A stretch of 64,000 nucleotides of DNA from positions 26,353,542 through 26,417,541 of the forward strand of contig CM042963.1 of the NCBI GenBank assembly GCA_023678885.1, written 5' to 3'. This stretch comes from Pogostemon cablin. Taxonomy: Eukaryota; Streptophyta; Magnoliopsida; Lamiales; Lamiaceae. Below are positions 23,291 through 33,421 of the stretch, piece by piece. The translations under genes were made by a program, and so were the position numbers. The notes under the pieces were generated by a model. The model searched no databases and was not told where the DNA came from. It saw nothing but the letters and a program-made list of their open reading frames with translations. The number at the start of each line of letters is the position of its first letter. Position 1 is the first letter of the stretch.

Positions 23291-25456
23291 AAGTGTTGTG
23301 CGTCCCCGCACAACGAAATGATAAACCAAGGAGAGAGATATTCACCTAGGAAAAGACTAAATGAACATAAGTAATAACACACCAATAATAATAAGAATCA
23401 CAATTTATGCTAAGTCATCCTACAACATTAGATTCATGACATGAAGAATTAACAAGTTCAATCTAAAGAGAATGATAGTATAATATAGTCCCTTTTTTAA
23501 GTCCAAGCCTCACATAGGATATAAATGTCACTCAACACTCTTTAAAATAGGGTAAAACAACACTCATCAATCGATTGGCTCGACTCGCTATAAGCTTGCT
23601 CGTGGACTACATTCACAAACCACCAAAGTTTAAATTAATGATCAAAAAGGTCTTTAATTGGGATGTAATGATAGGCTCTTTGGTAAGGTAGGAAGAGTAC
23701 GGATAATAGTGACTAACAAGTGTAAGTAATCGAAGAGATGATCAACTTCCTCAACTTCTCCACTTTTCTTTCTTCCTTTCTCAACTTTGGTAATCACAAG
23801 CACTAATCATCAACTTTCCTTAGATTTTGAGCTTCTTTTAATGCATGCTTCCTTCTTTGAACTTTTAAGTACTTGAGCATATTGTTATTGCTTTGCTCAT
23901 TTTCTTATTTTGAGGTTGCATGTACATTCTTTCTTGTGCTCTTTTTCATCCTTTTTCTTGCTTGTGTACCATTTCCTTTTTTCTTTTTCTTCCTTATCAA
24001 ACCTTTCTAGTTACCATCTCCTCAATCACCCACACAAATGGTATATATGTAAGGCTTAAGTGGGTAATCATGGCTTGTAATGTGCTTATATCACAATAAA
24101 TAGGCTTTAAGGCTCAAAGTGGTTGACTAGGGATGATGTTCAAGGTAGGGAAATATATAGTAATGACTATAAATGACAAGGATGGCCTTAGATCATTTCA
24201 CTAATCTCCACAAATCGGGCTCATTCCTATAGTCCTTGAGCAAGTTAAGTAAAACATGTCACAATTCGAAAGTATAGAGATTCTTAATCATAACTTGTCA
24301 TCACTTACTACCACAACATATCACCACTCATGTTCAAAAATGACTCACAACATCCCAAAACAAACCACCAAAAATACCAAGACAAAAATAAGAAAACACA
24401 CAAAACATAAAATAAAGACTCAACAAACAAGAAACAAAACAAAAACACATAACATGCAAAAACAAAAATCACCATCATTAAACAATAAACTGAACAAGTT
24501 AAGTAAAACATGTCACAATTCGAAAGTATAGAGATTCTTAATCATAACTTGTCATCACTTACTACCACAACATATCACCACTCATGTTCAAAAATGACTC
24601 ACAACATCCCAAAACAAACCACCAAAAATACCAAGACAAAAATAAGAAAACACACAAAACATAAAATAAAGACTCAACAAACAAGAAACAAAACAAAAAC
24701 ACATAACATGCAAAAACAAAAATCACCATCATTAAACAATAAAGCACACATTCAAATCATCCATAACAATGTAAGACCACAATCATCCCAACCTTGATTG
24801 AAAAGGAAATCCTAAATTATGAAAGTAAACATCCCAAAAACATAACAAATGAAGAAACATGCTAATCACAACAATCCAAATCAACATAAATTATGCTAAA
24901 CACATAAAAGTGGTAGGGTGTAGAATGAACTCCCTCAATAAGCATTTGATAGTGGAAGTTGTTAGCTCCGAGCTCAATTCGTGCTTCCAATACCCTTCAT
25001 ACATGCTCAACAAAACCATTAGCTCAACAATTTCATTAAAAATAAGGATTCACATGCACTTCAACACCACCAATCATACTAAAATCCAACCAAAACTCAT
25101 GAGAAAAATTTTAAAATTTACCAATTTTTACAAGAAGACTTATCATTATCAAAATATCATCATATCAAGCACACTCAATTGGTGAGTCACACCACACACT
25201 CTCCCCCAAACTTAAATCGAAACAAGTTGAGACTTAAGTTTGCAAAAAGTGGTGAGACTTACCCTTGTAGTTTCCATTGATGGTCATCTTGTGGAGAAAC
25301 CATGAAACACTTCTCCTTTCTTCAACATGCATTTTTCTCACAAGCACAATCCACCTACAAGACCAAAATAAAAAAAAATATCAAAATAACAAAAGAATGG
25401 GTTGCCTCCCATTTAGCGCTAAGTTTAACGTCTTCAAGCCGGACGGAATTTCACGA
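23291..25456 (-). other. 3' non-coding interior of the gag-only element
   Basis: No gene. It holds a perfect 254-bp tandem duplication (24241-24748) and, at 25201-25210, CCCCCAAACTT, the internal polypurine-like tract just after the coding region. Homologous to 13246-15257 (+) and 53017-54960 (-). ORFs in it are by-products of the low-GC, A-rich text. Confidence 0.75.
24241..24748. repeat. perfect 254-bp tandem duplication
   Basis: The unit beginning CAAGTTAAGTAAAACATGTC starts at 24241 and again at 24495. I found no difference between the copies. The corresponding regions of elements A and C have a single copy. Confidence 0.92.
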
Positions 25457-27913
25457 TCATTGGACCAAAGAATGGTCCATCCCACTTTCTCCTCGCATCC
25501 TCACTTTGAACATTAGCTTGGCCTTCTTCTTGTCCACTAGCTCAACCTCACCATTCTTGCTTACAAGCATCAAATCGTCATTGAGAAGTGATTCTAGTGG
25601 ACTTCCTCTTTCTCCTTTGTCGAGTTTCCAATCGAGCTCCGATGCTTTCATCCTATTAATATCACAAGAAGTCAAGTTAGCATTTGATAATTTCATATAA
25701 TCATGAAGAAATGAATTTAAATTGTCAAAGAGAAAAGAATCATGATCATCGAAATCATCCGGAGGCCTTGTATGATGAGGCTTGATCCCTTTATCTTTCT
25801 TGCATAAGAATGTGACACTTTTTCCTTTTGAGCTCAATGATAACTCCTCTCTACCAACATCAATCTTTGCTCTCCCGGTGGCTAGAAACGGTCTTCCCAA
25901 AATAAGTGGAACTTTAGGGTCCGCTTTCACTTCCAAAACCATGAAATCAACTGGGAAAGCTAGCCCCTTCACCTTTACCTCCATGTCTTCAACAATTCCT
26001 AGTGGCTTCACAACCTCACCATTGACAACTTCAAGACGGATAGTAGTAGGCTTTAGCTTTCCAATTGCAAGGTCTTTGAACGTGGCATGAGACATCACGT
26101 TAACGCTTGCCCCCAAGTCACACAATGCATCAAGGGTACCTTTCTTTTCAAAATCACAAGGGATTATGAACTTCCCCGGATCACCAACTTTTGTAGGCCC
26201 CCCTTTTTGCATTGATCCACTTGCTTCGGGTTGCTCTTCTTTCTTTTTTTTCTCATACTTTTTCTTGAGCTCTTTTACATACTCCTCAAACTCCTTTTTC
26301 TTCTCCTCTTTTACAAACATTTGTGGATAGGGAATAGGGAATGGAGTGATCGGAATACCCCAATAATCACGTTTGTACTCTTCTTCTTTACCCTTTTCTT
26401 CCACTTTCTTTTCCTCTTGCACCTTTTTCCACTTAGGTATCCATTTAAGCCCCTTCTCTTCTTTCTTACTTATCTCTTCCATTTCTTCAACAACCTTGCT
26501 TTCCACCAACCCTTCTTCAACCTTTCGTTCCTCCTTCATATCAACCAACAAACATTGAGCTTTGGGATTCACTTCGGTTGTGGCCGGAAACTTTCCTTTT
26601 TGCTGAGCACTCAATGAACTTGCCATTTGTCCAACATTGTACTCCAAAGCTTTGCATCTTCTATCACTATTTTCCTCAATAGCTTTTAATCTTCTTTCAT
26701 TATTTTCCTCAAGAGCTTTGAATCTTCTTTCATTAGCTTCATCTCTAGCTTTGTTTGATGCAATTAATTGTTCAAGTAGCTCATCGGTTGATGCTCTTCC
26801 CTCATTGTTCGGTGCCTTAGCTCCCGGTTGATATCCCAGAGGATACGCAACCGCATTGCTCAGATTAGAGTAAGAGAAGTTGCTTTGCCTTTGTTGTTGT
26901 TGTGGGTATGAGCTTCCACTACTTTGACCATTGAAACCTCCTTGCCTTGGTGGATAGTTTCCTTGACTTTGGTTGAAACTACCTTGGAAATTATTTTGGT
27001 AATTCCCTTGGTAGTTTCTTCCTTGCATGTACGACACATCCTCAACACGTGGCATAGAGTTGGCCCATTGTTCACCATTCACAACATTCGGAGGTAGCAC
27101 ACCTTGCTCGACTTGTAGCCCCTCAACCATATTCGCTCCTTGATTGTTCACACTTTGATTCAAGCTCATTTGCTTCATGACCTCCGCCACTATCTTTTCC
27201 ATGCTTGGCACTTGTGCTTCAACATTCACACTCTTCACACTCGAGTGTTGCTCTTGATCAAAACTTTCAAATCCATAGCATCCACTTACCCTCTCCGATG
27301 GCCATTGGTACACATTTGTAGCAATCTCTTCAAAAATTTTTATGGCCCTTTCCGGAGTCACTCCAAGTACGGATCCACCCGCCGAAGCATCAACAAGCAC
27401 TCTTTGCCCATTCACAAGTCTTTGATAGAAAAATCCAACTTGTTGATTCTCCGGGAAACCATGTTGTGGACACTTGCGTCGCATATCCTTAAACCTTTCC
27501 CACGCTTCATAAAAACTCTCTTGAGGCATTTGCTTGAATTGAGTGATCAAGCTCTTCATTTGAAGCGTCTTGAAAGGTGGGAAGTATTTGTTCAAAAACA
27601 TTTGTACTAGCTCGTCCCAAGTGTTGCACGTACCGGGAGTAAGAGTGGAGAGCCATGTTCGAGCTCTATCCCTCAACGAAAATGGAAACAACCTCATCTT
27701 GATACAATCTTCACTCACCCCATTCATCTTCACGGTGTTGGCAATCTCCACAAATTGAGCTAGATGAGTATTAGGATCTTCATTCGGGGTTCCACTAAAT
27801 TGTTGCTCTCTCACCAATGAAATCAAGCCCATTTTAAATTCAAAGTTGTTAGCATGAATTGGTGGTCCCATCATTTGTGGCATTGTCCTCGGCATGAAGA
27901 AATCCCGAATCAC
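25457..27913 (-). CDS. Gag-protease polyprotein of the gag-only Gypsy element (818 codons open)
   Basis: Uninterrupted frame of 818 codons. It starts with a non-ATG codon because the true start is upstream (see 27985-28296); the first ATG in frame is near 27895. About residues 25-215 form a plant retrotransposon Gag capsid domain (FSLRDRARTWL, then W-D-E-L, KYFPP, FYEAWERFKDM, C-P-Q-H-G). Next come a Q/N/G-rich stretch, three tandem 12-residue coiled-coil repeats (like NERRLKAIEEN) and a long Lys/Glu region. Near residue 600 is a retropepsin motif, CDLGASVNVM, then PLILGRPFLATG. D-L-G instead of D-T/S-G is usual in Athila-like elements. No RT follows. Confidence 0.9.
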   Translation of the reverse strand: MIRDFFMPRTMPQMMGPPIHANNFEFKMGLISLVREQQFSGTPNEDPNTHLAQFVEIANTVKMNGVSEDCIKMRLFPFSLRDRARTWLSTLTPGTCNTWDELVQMFLNKYFPPFKTLQMKSLITQFKQMPQESFYEAWERFKDMRRKCPQHGFPENQQVGFFYQRLVNGQRVLVDASAGGSVLGVTPERAIKIFEEIATNVYQWPSERVSGCYGFESFDQEQHSSVKSVNVEAQVPSMEKIVAEVMKQMSLNQSVNNQGANMVEGLQVEQGVLPPNVVNGEQWANSMPRVEDVSYMQGRNYQGNYQNNFQGSFNQSQGNYPPRQGGFNGQSSGSSYPQQQQRQSNFSYSNLSNAVAYPLGYQPGAKAPNNEGRASTDELLEQLIASNKARDEANERRFKALEENNERRLKAIEENSDRRCKALEYNVGQMASSLSAQQKGKFPATTEVNPKAQCLLVDMKEERKVEEGLVESKVVEEMEEISKKEEKGLKWIPKWKKVQEEKKVEEKGKEEEYKRDYWGIPITPFPIPYPQMFVKEEKKKEFEEYVKELKKKYEKKKKEEQPEASGSMQKGGPTKVGDPGKFIIPCDFEKKGTLDALCDLGASVNVMSHATFKDLAIGKLKPTTIRLEVVNGEVVKPLGIVEDMEVKVKGLAFPVDFMVLEVKADPKVPLILGRPFLATGRAKIDVGREELSLSSKGKSVTFLCKKDKGIKPHHTRPPDDFDDHDSFLFDNLNSFLHDYMKLSNANLTSCDINRMKASELDWKLDKGERGSPLESLLNDDLMLVSKNGEVELVDKKKAKLMFKVRMRGESGMDHSLVQ

Positions 27914-27984
27914 CTTTGATCATTTTGCATTTCATGTTGCACCGGAGGTGGAGGTGGTGGCACATAAGCTTGTTGTGGAGGAGC

Positions 27985-28296
27985 TTAAGCTTGTTGAAAG
28001 CCTTGTTGCCTTAGAACTTGTTGCACCATTTGTTGAAGAAAAGCTTGGTTGTTCATAGCTCCATGATTTTGATAGGCCTGTTGAGGAAGATTTGCATTGA
28101 ATTGAGGTGCGTTGTCATGCACATTCATATTGTGTCCTCCTTCCCCATCATGCTCTATCTCCATGCGATTATCTTCTTGAAAATTCTCCATAAGATCATT
28201 ATTTTTGTTTTTGTTCTCTCTTCTTCTTCTCCTCAAAGTGTTTTCAAGCTCTAGATCAATTGGTTCGACTTGATTCCCTTTTGACCTCGTTTGCAT
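27985..28296 (-). pseudogene. N-terminal part of Gag, separated by a stop and a frameshift
   Basis: Begins with MQTRSKG, the typical Athila-like Gag start (compare MHTRSKG at 34387), about 130 bases after the primer site. It encodes an Arg-rich then Gln/Asn-rich leader of 103 residues and ends at TAA, most simply a changed CAA in QQAQAPP. After this stop the same frame goes on with a Pro-rich stretch until a one-base shift near 27915 joins the 818-codon frame. Two small lesions therefore separate this copy from a full Gag. Confidence 0.82.
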
Positions 28297-28423
28297 ACAC
28301 CTTCAAGATAAGAGAAATTAGAACAAATTTTCACAAAGCAAATACAAGTAAACAAATAAAATAAAATAAAATGTCTCTATTAAGATTACTCAAAACGATC
28401 ATTCTTCAAGCTACTAGCAACCG

Positions 28424-28446
28424 TTGCCTCCCCGGCAACGGTGCCA
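28424..28446 (-). promoter_or_regulatory. primer-binding site (Asp-tRNA type)
   Basis: On - it reads TGGCACCGTTGCCGGGGA two bases after the LTR end. It matches the 3' end of plant Asp tRNA with one main difference. Typical of Athila-type Gypsy elements. Confidence 0.88.
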
Positions 28447-28448
28447 TT

Positions 28449-29971
28449 TGATTAGCCATAGTTTAATGGAGAATGACCAATTCAAGAAATTATCGAACCC
28501 AAGGGAGGTAGGCACTAGTGCTTAAGGGATCTCACGTTTGTTGTAATTTTATAGAGACGAATCATCAATGGGATTGGTTGTAAACAAATAAATGACAAGT
28601 AATCAAAGCAAGCAATGATCAAACGAACAAGATGATGATGGAAAGTGGTTTACCAAATTGATTAAAAGTGAGATTAACAACAATTAAGAAGTGGAAATTC
28701 TAGGAATTATGTATCAAATTCATATGTATCATGGATTGAAGACTAAGGGCCAACACTAAAATCACCTAAACTCCCTCTCGAGATGGATAGGATATGAATA
28801 TCAAATAGCTCAATGGATTGGTTCTCACTAAAACAATTCCAACTAGGTACTAAGCTTAAATGAGAGTCCCTTCATACAATTAATCAACCTCTCGATCAAA
28901 CCAATTACATGTCCTACCAAAGGGTTCTAAACTATGAAGGACTTCTCAATCTCTTCACAATCTATAATGCATATGAAGTGTTTGATGAAATGATTCACTT
29001 AATTATCCTAAGCATATAATTGATTTCTCAATCTAATCACATATCAAGAACAACTAAACACACAAATCATCAATACAATTCAAGCAATTAATAATCAATG
29101 GCAGAAAATCATAGATCCAATCAACATATGAATTAAAATACACAAATCCCCAAAATTATCCAACAACTCTCATGTTGCTAATCTCACAAGGGAGATTAGC
29201 CTATCATATTAACAAGGAAATTAACATAGATATTAAGATCCTTCAAAAACATGATGAAACTATGAGGTTTCATACAAGAAATGAATGGAAACTCCCTTGA
29301 TGTCACTTCAATGGTGATTTCCTTCCTTCCCTTGTTATCTTCCTCTCTTCCTTGCTTCTTTTCTTCAATTGGATGATGATTTTGATGGTTGGATGATTGT
29401 AGATCCAAAGGATGGTGAATGGATGAAGATGATGGTGTAAAATGGAGGAAATGGTGTGTGAGGTGTGTGGGGAAGGTGGAATTTCGGATCTCGTCTCACA
29501 TATTGAAGTATTGGGTATTTATACCCCTTGGGAGACTTCTAGAAGGATTCTGATTTTTTTTCCAGGATTTTACACAGCACGAGTCGTGCGACGCAACACG
29601 GCCATAAGGTGGCCGTGTTGTGTCTTCTGTTGCTCTCACACGGCCTTTTCTTACAGGGCCGTGTTGATGACACAGCTCGTGCTGCCAACACGACTCGTGC
29701 GACTGGACACGGCCTTAAGGTGCCCGTGTTGAATGAATAGGTGTCGCCGCACGGCCATCGCTTACAGGGCCGTGTTGGCTACACGGCCCGTGTTGGTGCT
29801 GGCCCCTGTATTTCTTCACTGTTTTGGCTCGTTCTCCCTCGTTTCAACTCATTCACACACATTTCCATGAAAACACAAAATACAACCAAATAACACATAA
29901 AATACGGATAAAAATAATACGAAAACACATATAAAAAGACACTAAAATCTAGGTGAAAATATCACTCATCA
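28449..29971 (-). repeat. 5' LTR of the gag-only Gypsy element (1523 bp)
   Basis: Ends TGATTAGCC/CACTCATCA on +. TATAAATA on - at 29517-29524. ACACGGCC cluster at 29575-29800. It lacks 12 bp (CCGAATTAAGCT region) present in the other LTR at 23144. Confidence 0.93.
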
Positions 29972-29976
29972 AGGAT

Positions 29977-30373
29977 GCTGGTTCACAAAAAAGTTATCAG
30001 TTTTTGTCATAAAATTTTTAAACAAAAAGGCCACTGACCATCTCAGTGCTGCCAAAATACTATAATAGAAACTCATGCATCAAGTGCAGAAATGTTCCCG
30101 TATACTTGGATTTTTCTCTTTCACTCATAAGCATTAATACTGATGGAATGAAGACAGATTTGAACTTATAAGGTGAGCAAAGTATACTGTCATTTAACTT
30201 AGCTTTCAACAAGATGCTATGCAAATACATCACTATTATAAACAAGTACTTTACTTTTTCTAAAAGACATAGCTAAATAAAAATTCTTACTGATGCAAGT
30301 GTAACACCAAGAGATAAACAAAAGATTTTAAGAGAGGTAATTATCATTTACGTCATCCATAAGGAGTCACAGG
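29977..30373. other. MULE spacer between the convergent genes
   Basis: AT-rich, no gene seen. It joins 21743 on the left and 31935 on the right once the two LTR insertions are removed. Confidence 0.65.
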
Positions 30374-31929
30374 TGATGAGAGTGATAATTCATGTATTTT
30401 GAGCTCTGATTTGCGCGAAAAGTGAGTATGATTCGGTCTATAATCAAGGTGAATCAGGATCTTTATGGGAAATCCATGAATCAGATGCTACTGATTCTAT
30501 TTGAGCATGTTTGAACAGAAAATAGGTCAGAAGTGCTCTGAATCAGAAAACATGAGTTTCGAAGTGCCGCTCGACCTCAGGAGGAGCCGCTCGACTAACA
30601 CCTTTTGATCAAGCGACATCAGAGTTGATCAAGAGAGGTCCTGTGCAGAGTTTCAGAGTTCAGGGAGTTTGCTCGACCGCCATTCAACCAAGGCCAAGAC
30701 TGCTCGACCAAGCCAATTCTGATCGAGTGGGGACACATCGATCTATGGTAATTTCACCTCTTCTATGCGTGAATTGACGTATTTTCAAAGAAAAAGCCCA
30801 GTAAAGGTACATAAGAAGAGTTTACAAGTATAAAAAGGGATAAAAATCACATAAAAAAAAAAAGTTAGATTCCACATCCATCCGACACCATATCCAAACC
30901 CTAACTACATTCCTGGAGCTGTAGAGAGAGATTTGTGCAGCGTATCAAGTGAGACCAAGTAAAGATTCAAGACGGAGAGAGACGGCCCACATCTAGGGTT
31001 TAATTCGCAACTTAATTTATCTTGTAATTTTCAAGACTATGGGTAAGATCTATCCAACCTCTACGATTGTTCTTCGATCAATCATGGGCTAGAACCGCTT
31101 TGGTAGTTCTAGGGTTTTGAAGGTTTTATCTAGTTAATTGAACTTTAGTGTGTATACTCCGTACAACACTACTTGTGTATTTATTTTATATAAGACTATG
31201 CATTTTTAATTCATCCTCAGAGTTATTTTGTGCATCATTAACTGTTACGTATAGTCTGAATACATATCTTGGTTATTGATTGAGTCCGTTCACTACTGAG
31301 CAGGATTATATGTTATGATTCTAAGTGAGGGGACTCCAAAGCTTCATTAGAACTATCTTATATAGATACTTGTTAATCGAATCTGATTTGGTTAATAAGT
31401 AGAATAAAGAGAATAATTTCGTAGTACCTGAAAAGGGAGATCATATCGGGTTAGAGTACTTAATGCATGGGAAATAATTGATACTGATAGTACCTAGAAA
31501 GAGGGGGGAATTAGATCTTTTTCTTAGAGGTAATTCACACGTGTTACACGCTTGTCCACTTATTTCTATAGAGTAGATTTTCATGGCTTAGTGACGCGTC
31601 CATAGTCCAAAAGGTAGAGTCGACAGACATTGACAAACGGAAGGGAAATAGCTTAGTGAAACTGATGGCCCAAAGAGCTACCTATCTTCTCACTTGTTTA
31701 ACTCTCATTTATTCTCTACTGTTTTTATTTTATATTTAATTATCTTGTTTATTAGATTAATTATTACTCTACAATTAAATTGCAAAGCCATAGTTTCCAT
31801 TAACTTAGATAATAATAAATTGGCAATCGATCATCGTTTGGGTTCGATATATAACTTGGTCGCTTATCTAATCTACAATCATATCCTTCATACTTGGGGA
31901 TTAATTGTGTGTTGACAAAACGCCCATCA
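30374..31929 (+). repeat. solo Gypsy LTR, family B (1556 bp), TSD ACAGG
   Basis: TGATGAGAG...CGCCCATCA, flanked by ACAGG at 30369-30373 and 31930-31934. Its second half matches the truncated 5' LTR of the Athila element at 33422-34272. TATAAAAA at 30829-30836 is the probable promoter. 30570-30740 has repeated CTCGACC/GGTCGAG motifs. The GGGTTCGATA phrase near the 3' end marks U5. Confidence 0.93.
30829..30836 (+). promoter_or_regulatory. TATA box of Gypsy family B LTR
   Basis: TATAAAAA followed by GGGATAAAAATC, in the middle of the LTR at the place expected for the U3/R border. Confidence 0.5.
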
Positions 31930-31934
31930 ACAGG

Positions 31935-32641
31935 ACATGACTAACCTAAGTCTTGACCATGTAGCAGGCATACAAGCTTAAAAAATATGTTGTTATATAC
32001 AATAATTTCACTATTTTCATCATAAACACCATTGTTGTATAGTTACAATGAAAGAAGCAAAGAAGAGCATCATCTCACCCAACTTTCAGTTAGAAACTTA
32101 GAAGCTATGAAAGTACATCCCTGTTGTGCTAAAATCACATACAACTATGTCAAAAAATCCTGAAATCAATAAGCTAACCCCCTGCTATGTGAAAGCACAT
32201 ACAACAAAAATTAACCCTGTTCAACAAAAATCATGCACATGTCAAAATCAAATTGTTCATAAAAGTAGTAAAGAATGCTCAATAAATCAATTAACATTAG
32301 TCCGATTAATCCAAATAGCTGATAAAAATATAACATTGATGATCATGACTTCAAAAATTCCACAAAATTTTTATACTTATGTCATAGTCACGCAATTTTT
32401 AACTACTCCAAATTAAGTCTCATTAACAAACTCAATGTCATAATCATCCATAAGCATGTCAATTTCAATCCAAAACATCATGATGCTGATAATTAAAATA
32501 GTTCTTAAAATTCATTTCTTTATAAATAATGTCATCACGATAAACTTCAACCAAGAACACCATTTGTTGCCGGATCCACAATCCATTCCACCAGTTTCTT
32601 TCTATAATTTGTAGCTTCATCTTCTGTAAGTTCCCCCGTCT
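31935..32641 (-). other. presumed 3' flank of the Ulp1-like gene
   Basis: AT-rich, no conserved coding sequence. The 96-codon + ORF at 32126-32416 has no recognisable domain and is probably chance. Confidence 0.5.
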
Positions 32642-33082
32642 TCACTTGTGCAGCTTTACCATGCTCTCCATATTCATGCACACGACAACCCCACAATCAA
32701 CGGAAGTCGACGGCTGTTGAATGCAGTTTACATGAACCACTTTCTTAGATGCAGAATTAATGAATGTGTATTTTTTCCTTCTCAATTTCAAGCTATTAAT
32801 AATCTTTGGCTCCACGTAATCCTCCTTCATGAAATGAAGCAATAAGAAAGAAAAAAATGTTATTATAATTTTAAAGGTCCCAAAAAAACTACTAACGCAA
32901 TAAAGTCCACTACTAACCAGAACCAGCACTTTCTTCATGTTCTTATCGGTAGTGTTTCTCCGTCTAGGCCATATGGAATTTAGGAAACTCCACTCTCTAG
33001 ATTTTAAATCAAGCTTGAGGACGGTCCAATGGTCCACCGTGCTCAACAATGGGAATACAAACTTATTTTTTCTAAATATCAT
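32642..33082 (-). pseudogene. Ulp1-like cysteine protease (peptidase C48) fragment in the MULE
   Basis: C-terminal catalytic half of an Ulp1-type (SUMO/ubiquitin-like protein) protease. Exon 1 (33082 to about 32940) encodes the catalytic His in DHWTVLKLDLKSREW. A short intron lies about 32828-32940. Exon 2 encodes QQPSTSVDCGVVVC, with the conserved Gln and nucleophile Cys. The residue that should be the catalytic Asp (Y-D-S in the family) reads N-S, so the copy may be inactive. The N-terminal domain is missing and a TGA follows HK. It faces the MULE transposase tail to tail. Confidence 0.75.
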
Positions 33083-33421
33083 CGTCCATATTTTGTTCTA
33101 TTAATACTTTTAGGTTTCCACCCGTACCATTCTTGCTACGCTCAATCAAATCCTATAGTGTTTAACAAAAATATATGACAATATGCTTCTTTGGCCAAGA
33201 AGGCTTTCTTACTTCAAAAGCGGTTAGGACATGCCATGGATCCTGGTAAAGCTGCTTACACTTATGTCATGCCTAATTCGACAGACTACATCGACCCTTC
33301 GTCTGAGGAATTTTCAACTCTTCAATGTAGTAAGATCAAAAAAAAAGGGGCCGCAACAAAAACTTCTTTCAATCGGGTTCTAAGGGTTTTGAAGGTTTTA
33401 TCTAGTTAATTGAACCACTTC
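33083..33421. other. junction between MULE and Athila LTR, orphan 72-codon ORF
   Basis: Includes a + ORF at 33191-33409 (starts MAKKAFLLQKRLGHAMDPG) with no family I recognise. Its end runs into a 34-base piece of the family B LTR (33383-33416) that is repeated at 33450-33482. The truncated LTR therefore has a small duplication at its broken edge. Confidence 0.4.

Larger units (their letters stand above)
21744..29971 (-). mobile_element. Gypsy element with gag-protease only (TR-GAG type), TSD AGGAT
   Basis: A complete 8.2-kb element on - with LTRs at both ends and exact AGGAT duplications (21739-21743 and 29972-29976). Order from 5': LTR, primer site, gag N-terminus, gag-protease ORF, 2 kb non-coding region, polypurine tract, LTR. 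No RT, RNase H or integrase is present. The protease frame passes directly into the post-pol text, so the enzymes were deleted. The LTRs differ at roughly 20-25 sites plus a 12-bp deletion, so it is fairly young. It must have moved with enzymes from a full relative. Confidence 0.92.
7888..33082 (+). mobile_element. Mutator-like element (MULE), split by five later insertions
   Basis: When the five LTR insertions are removed, the remaining blocks (about 7888-10090, 18273-18486, 20228-21743, 29977-30373, 31935-33082) form one region. It holds a MuDR-type transposase gene on + and an Ulp1-like protease gene on -, pointing towards each other. Four of the insertions have exact 5-bp duplications, so continuity is well supported. 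Outer limits are uncertain because I could not identify terminal inverted repeats. MULEs carrying Ulp1-like genes are known in plants (Kaonashi/CUMULE type). All coding parts carry lesions, so this copy is dead. Confidence 0.8.

Noticed and set aside
25302..27610. Long + strand ORFs (25302-25700, 26231-26617, 27140-27610)
   Set aside because: They are antisense shadows of the 818-codon gag-protease frame. The sense frame has clear capsid and retropepsin motifs.
31935..33190. The Ulp1-like gene as an active host SUMO protease
   Set aside because: The N-terminal part is missing, the catalytic Asp position is changed, and the gene lies in the MULE region, so a captured pseudogene is more likely.
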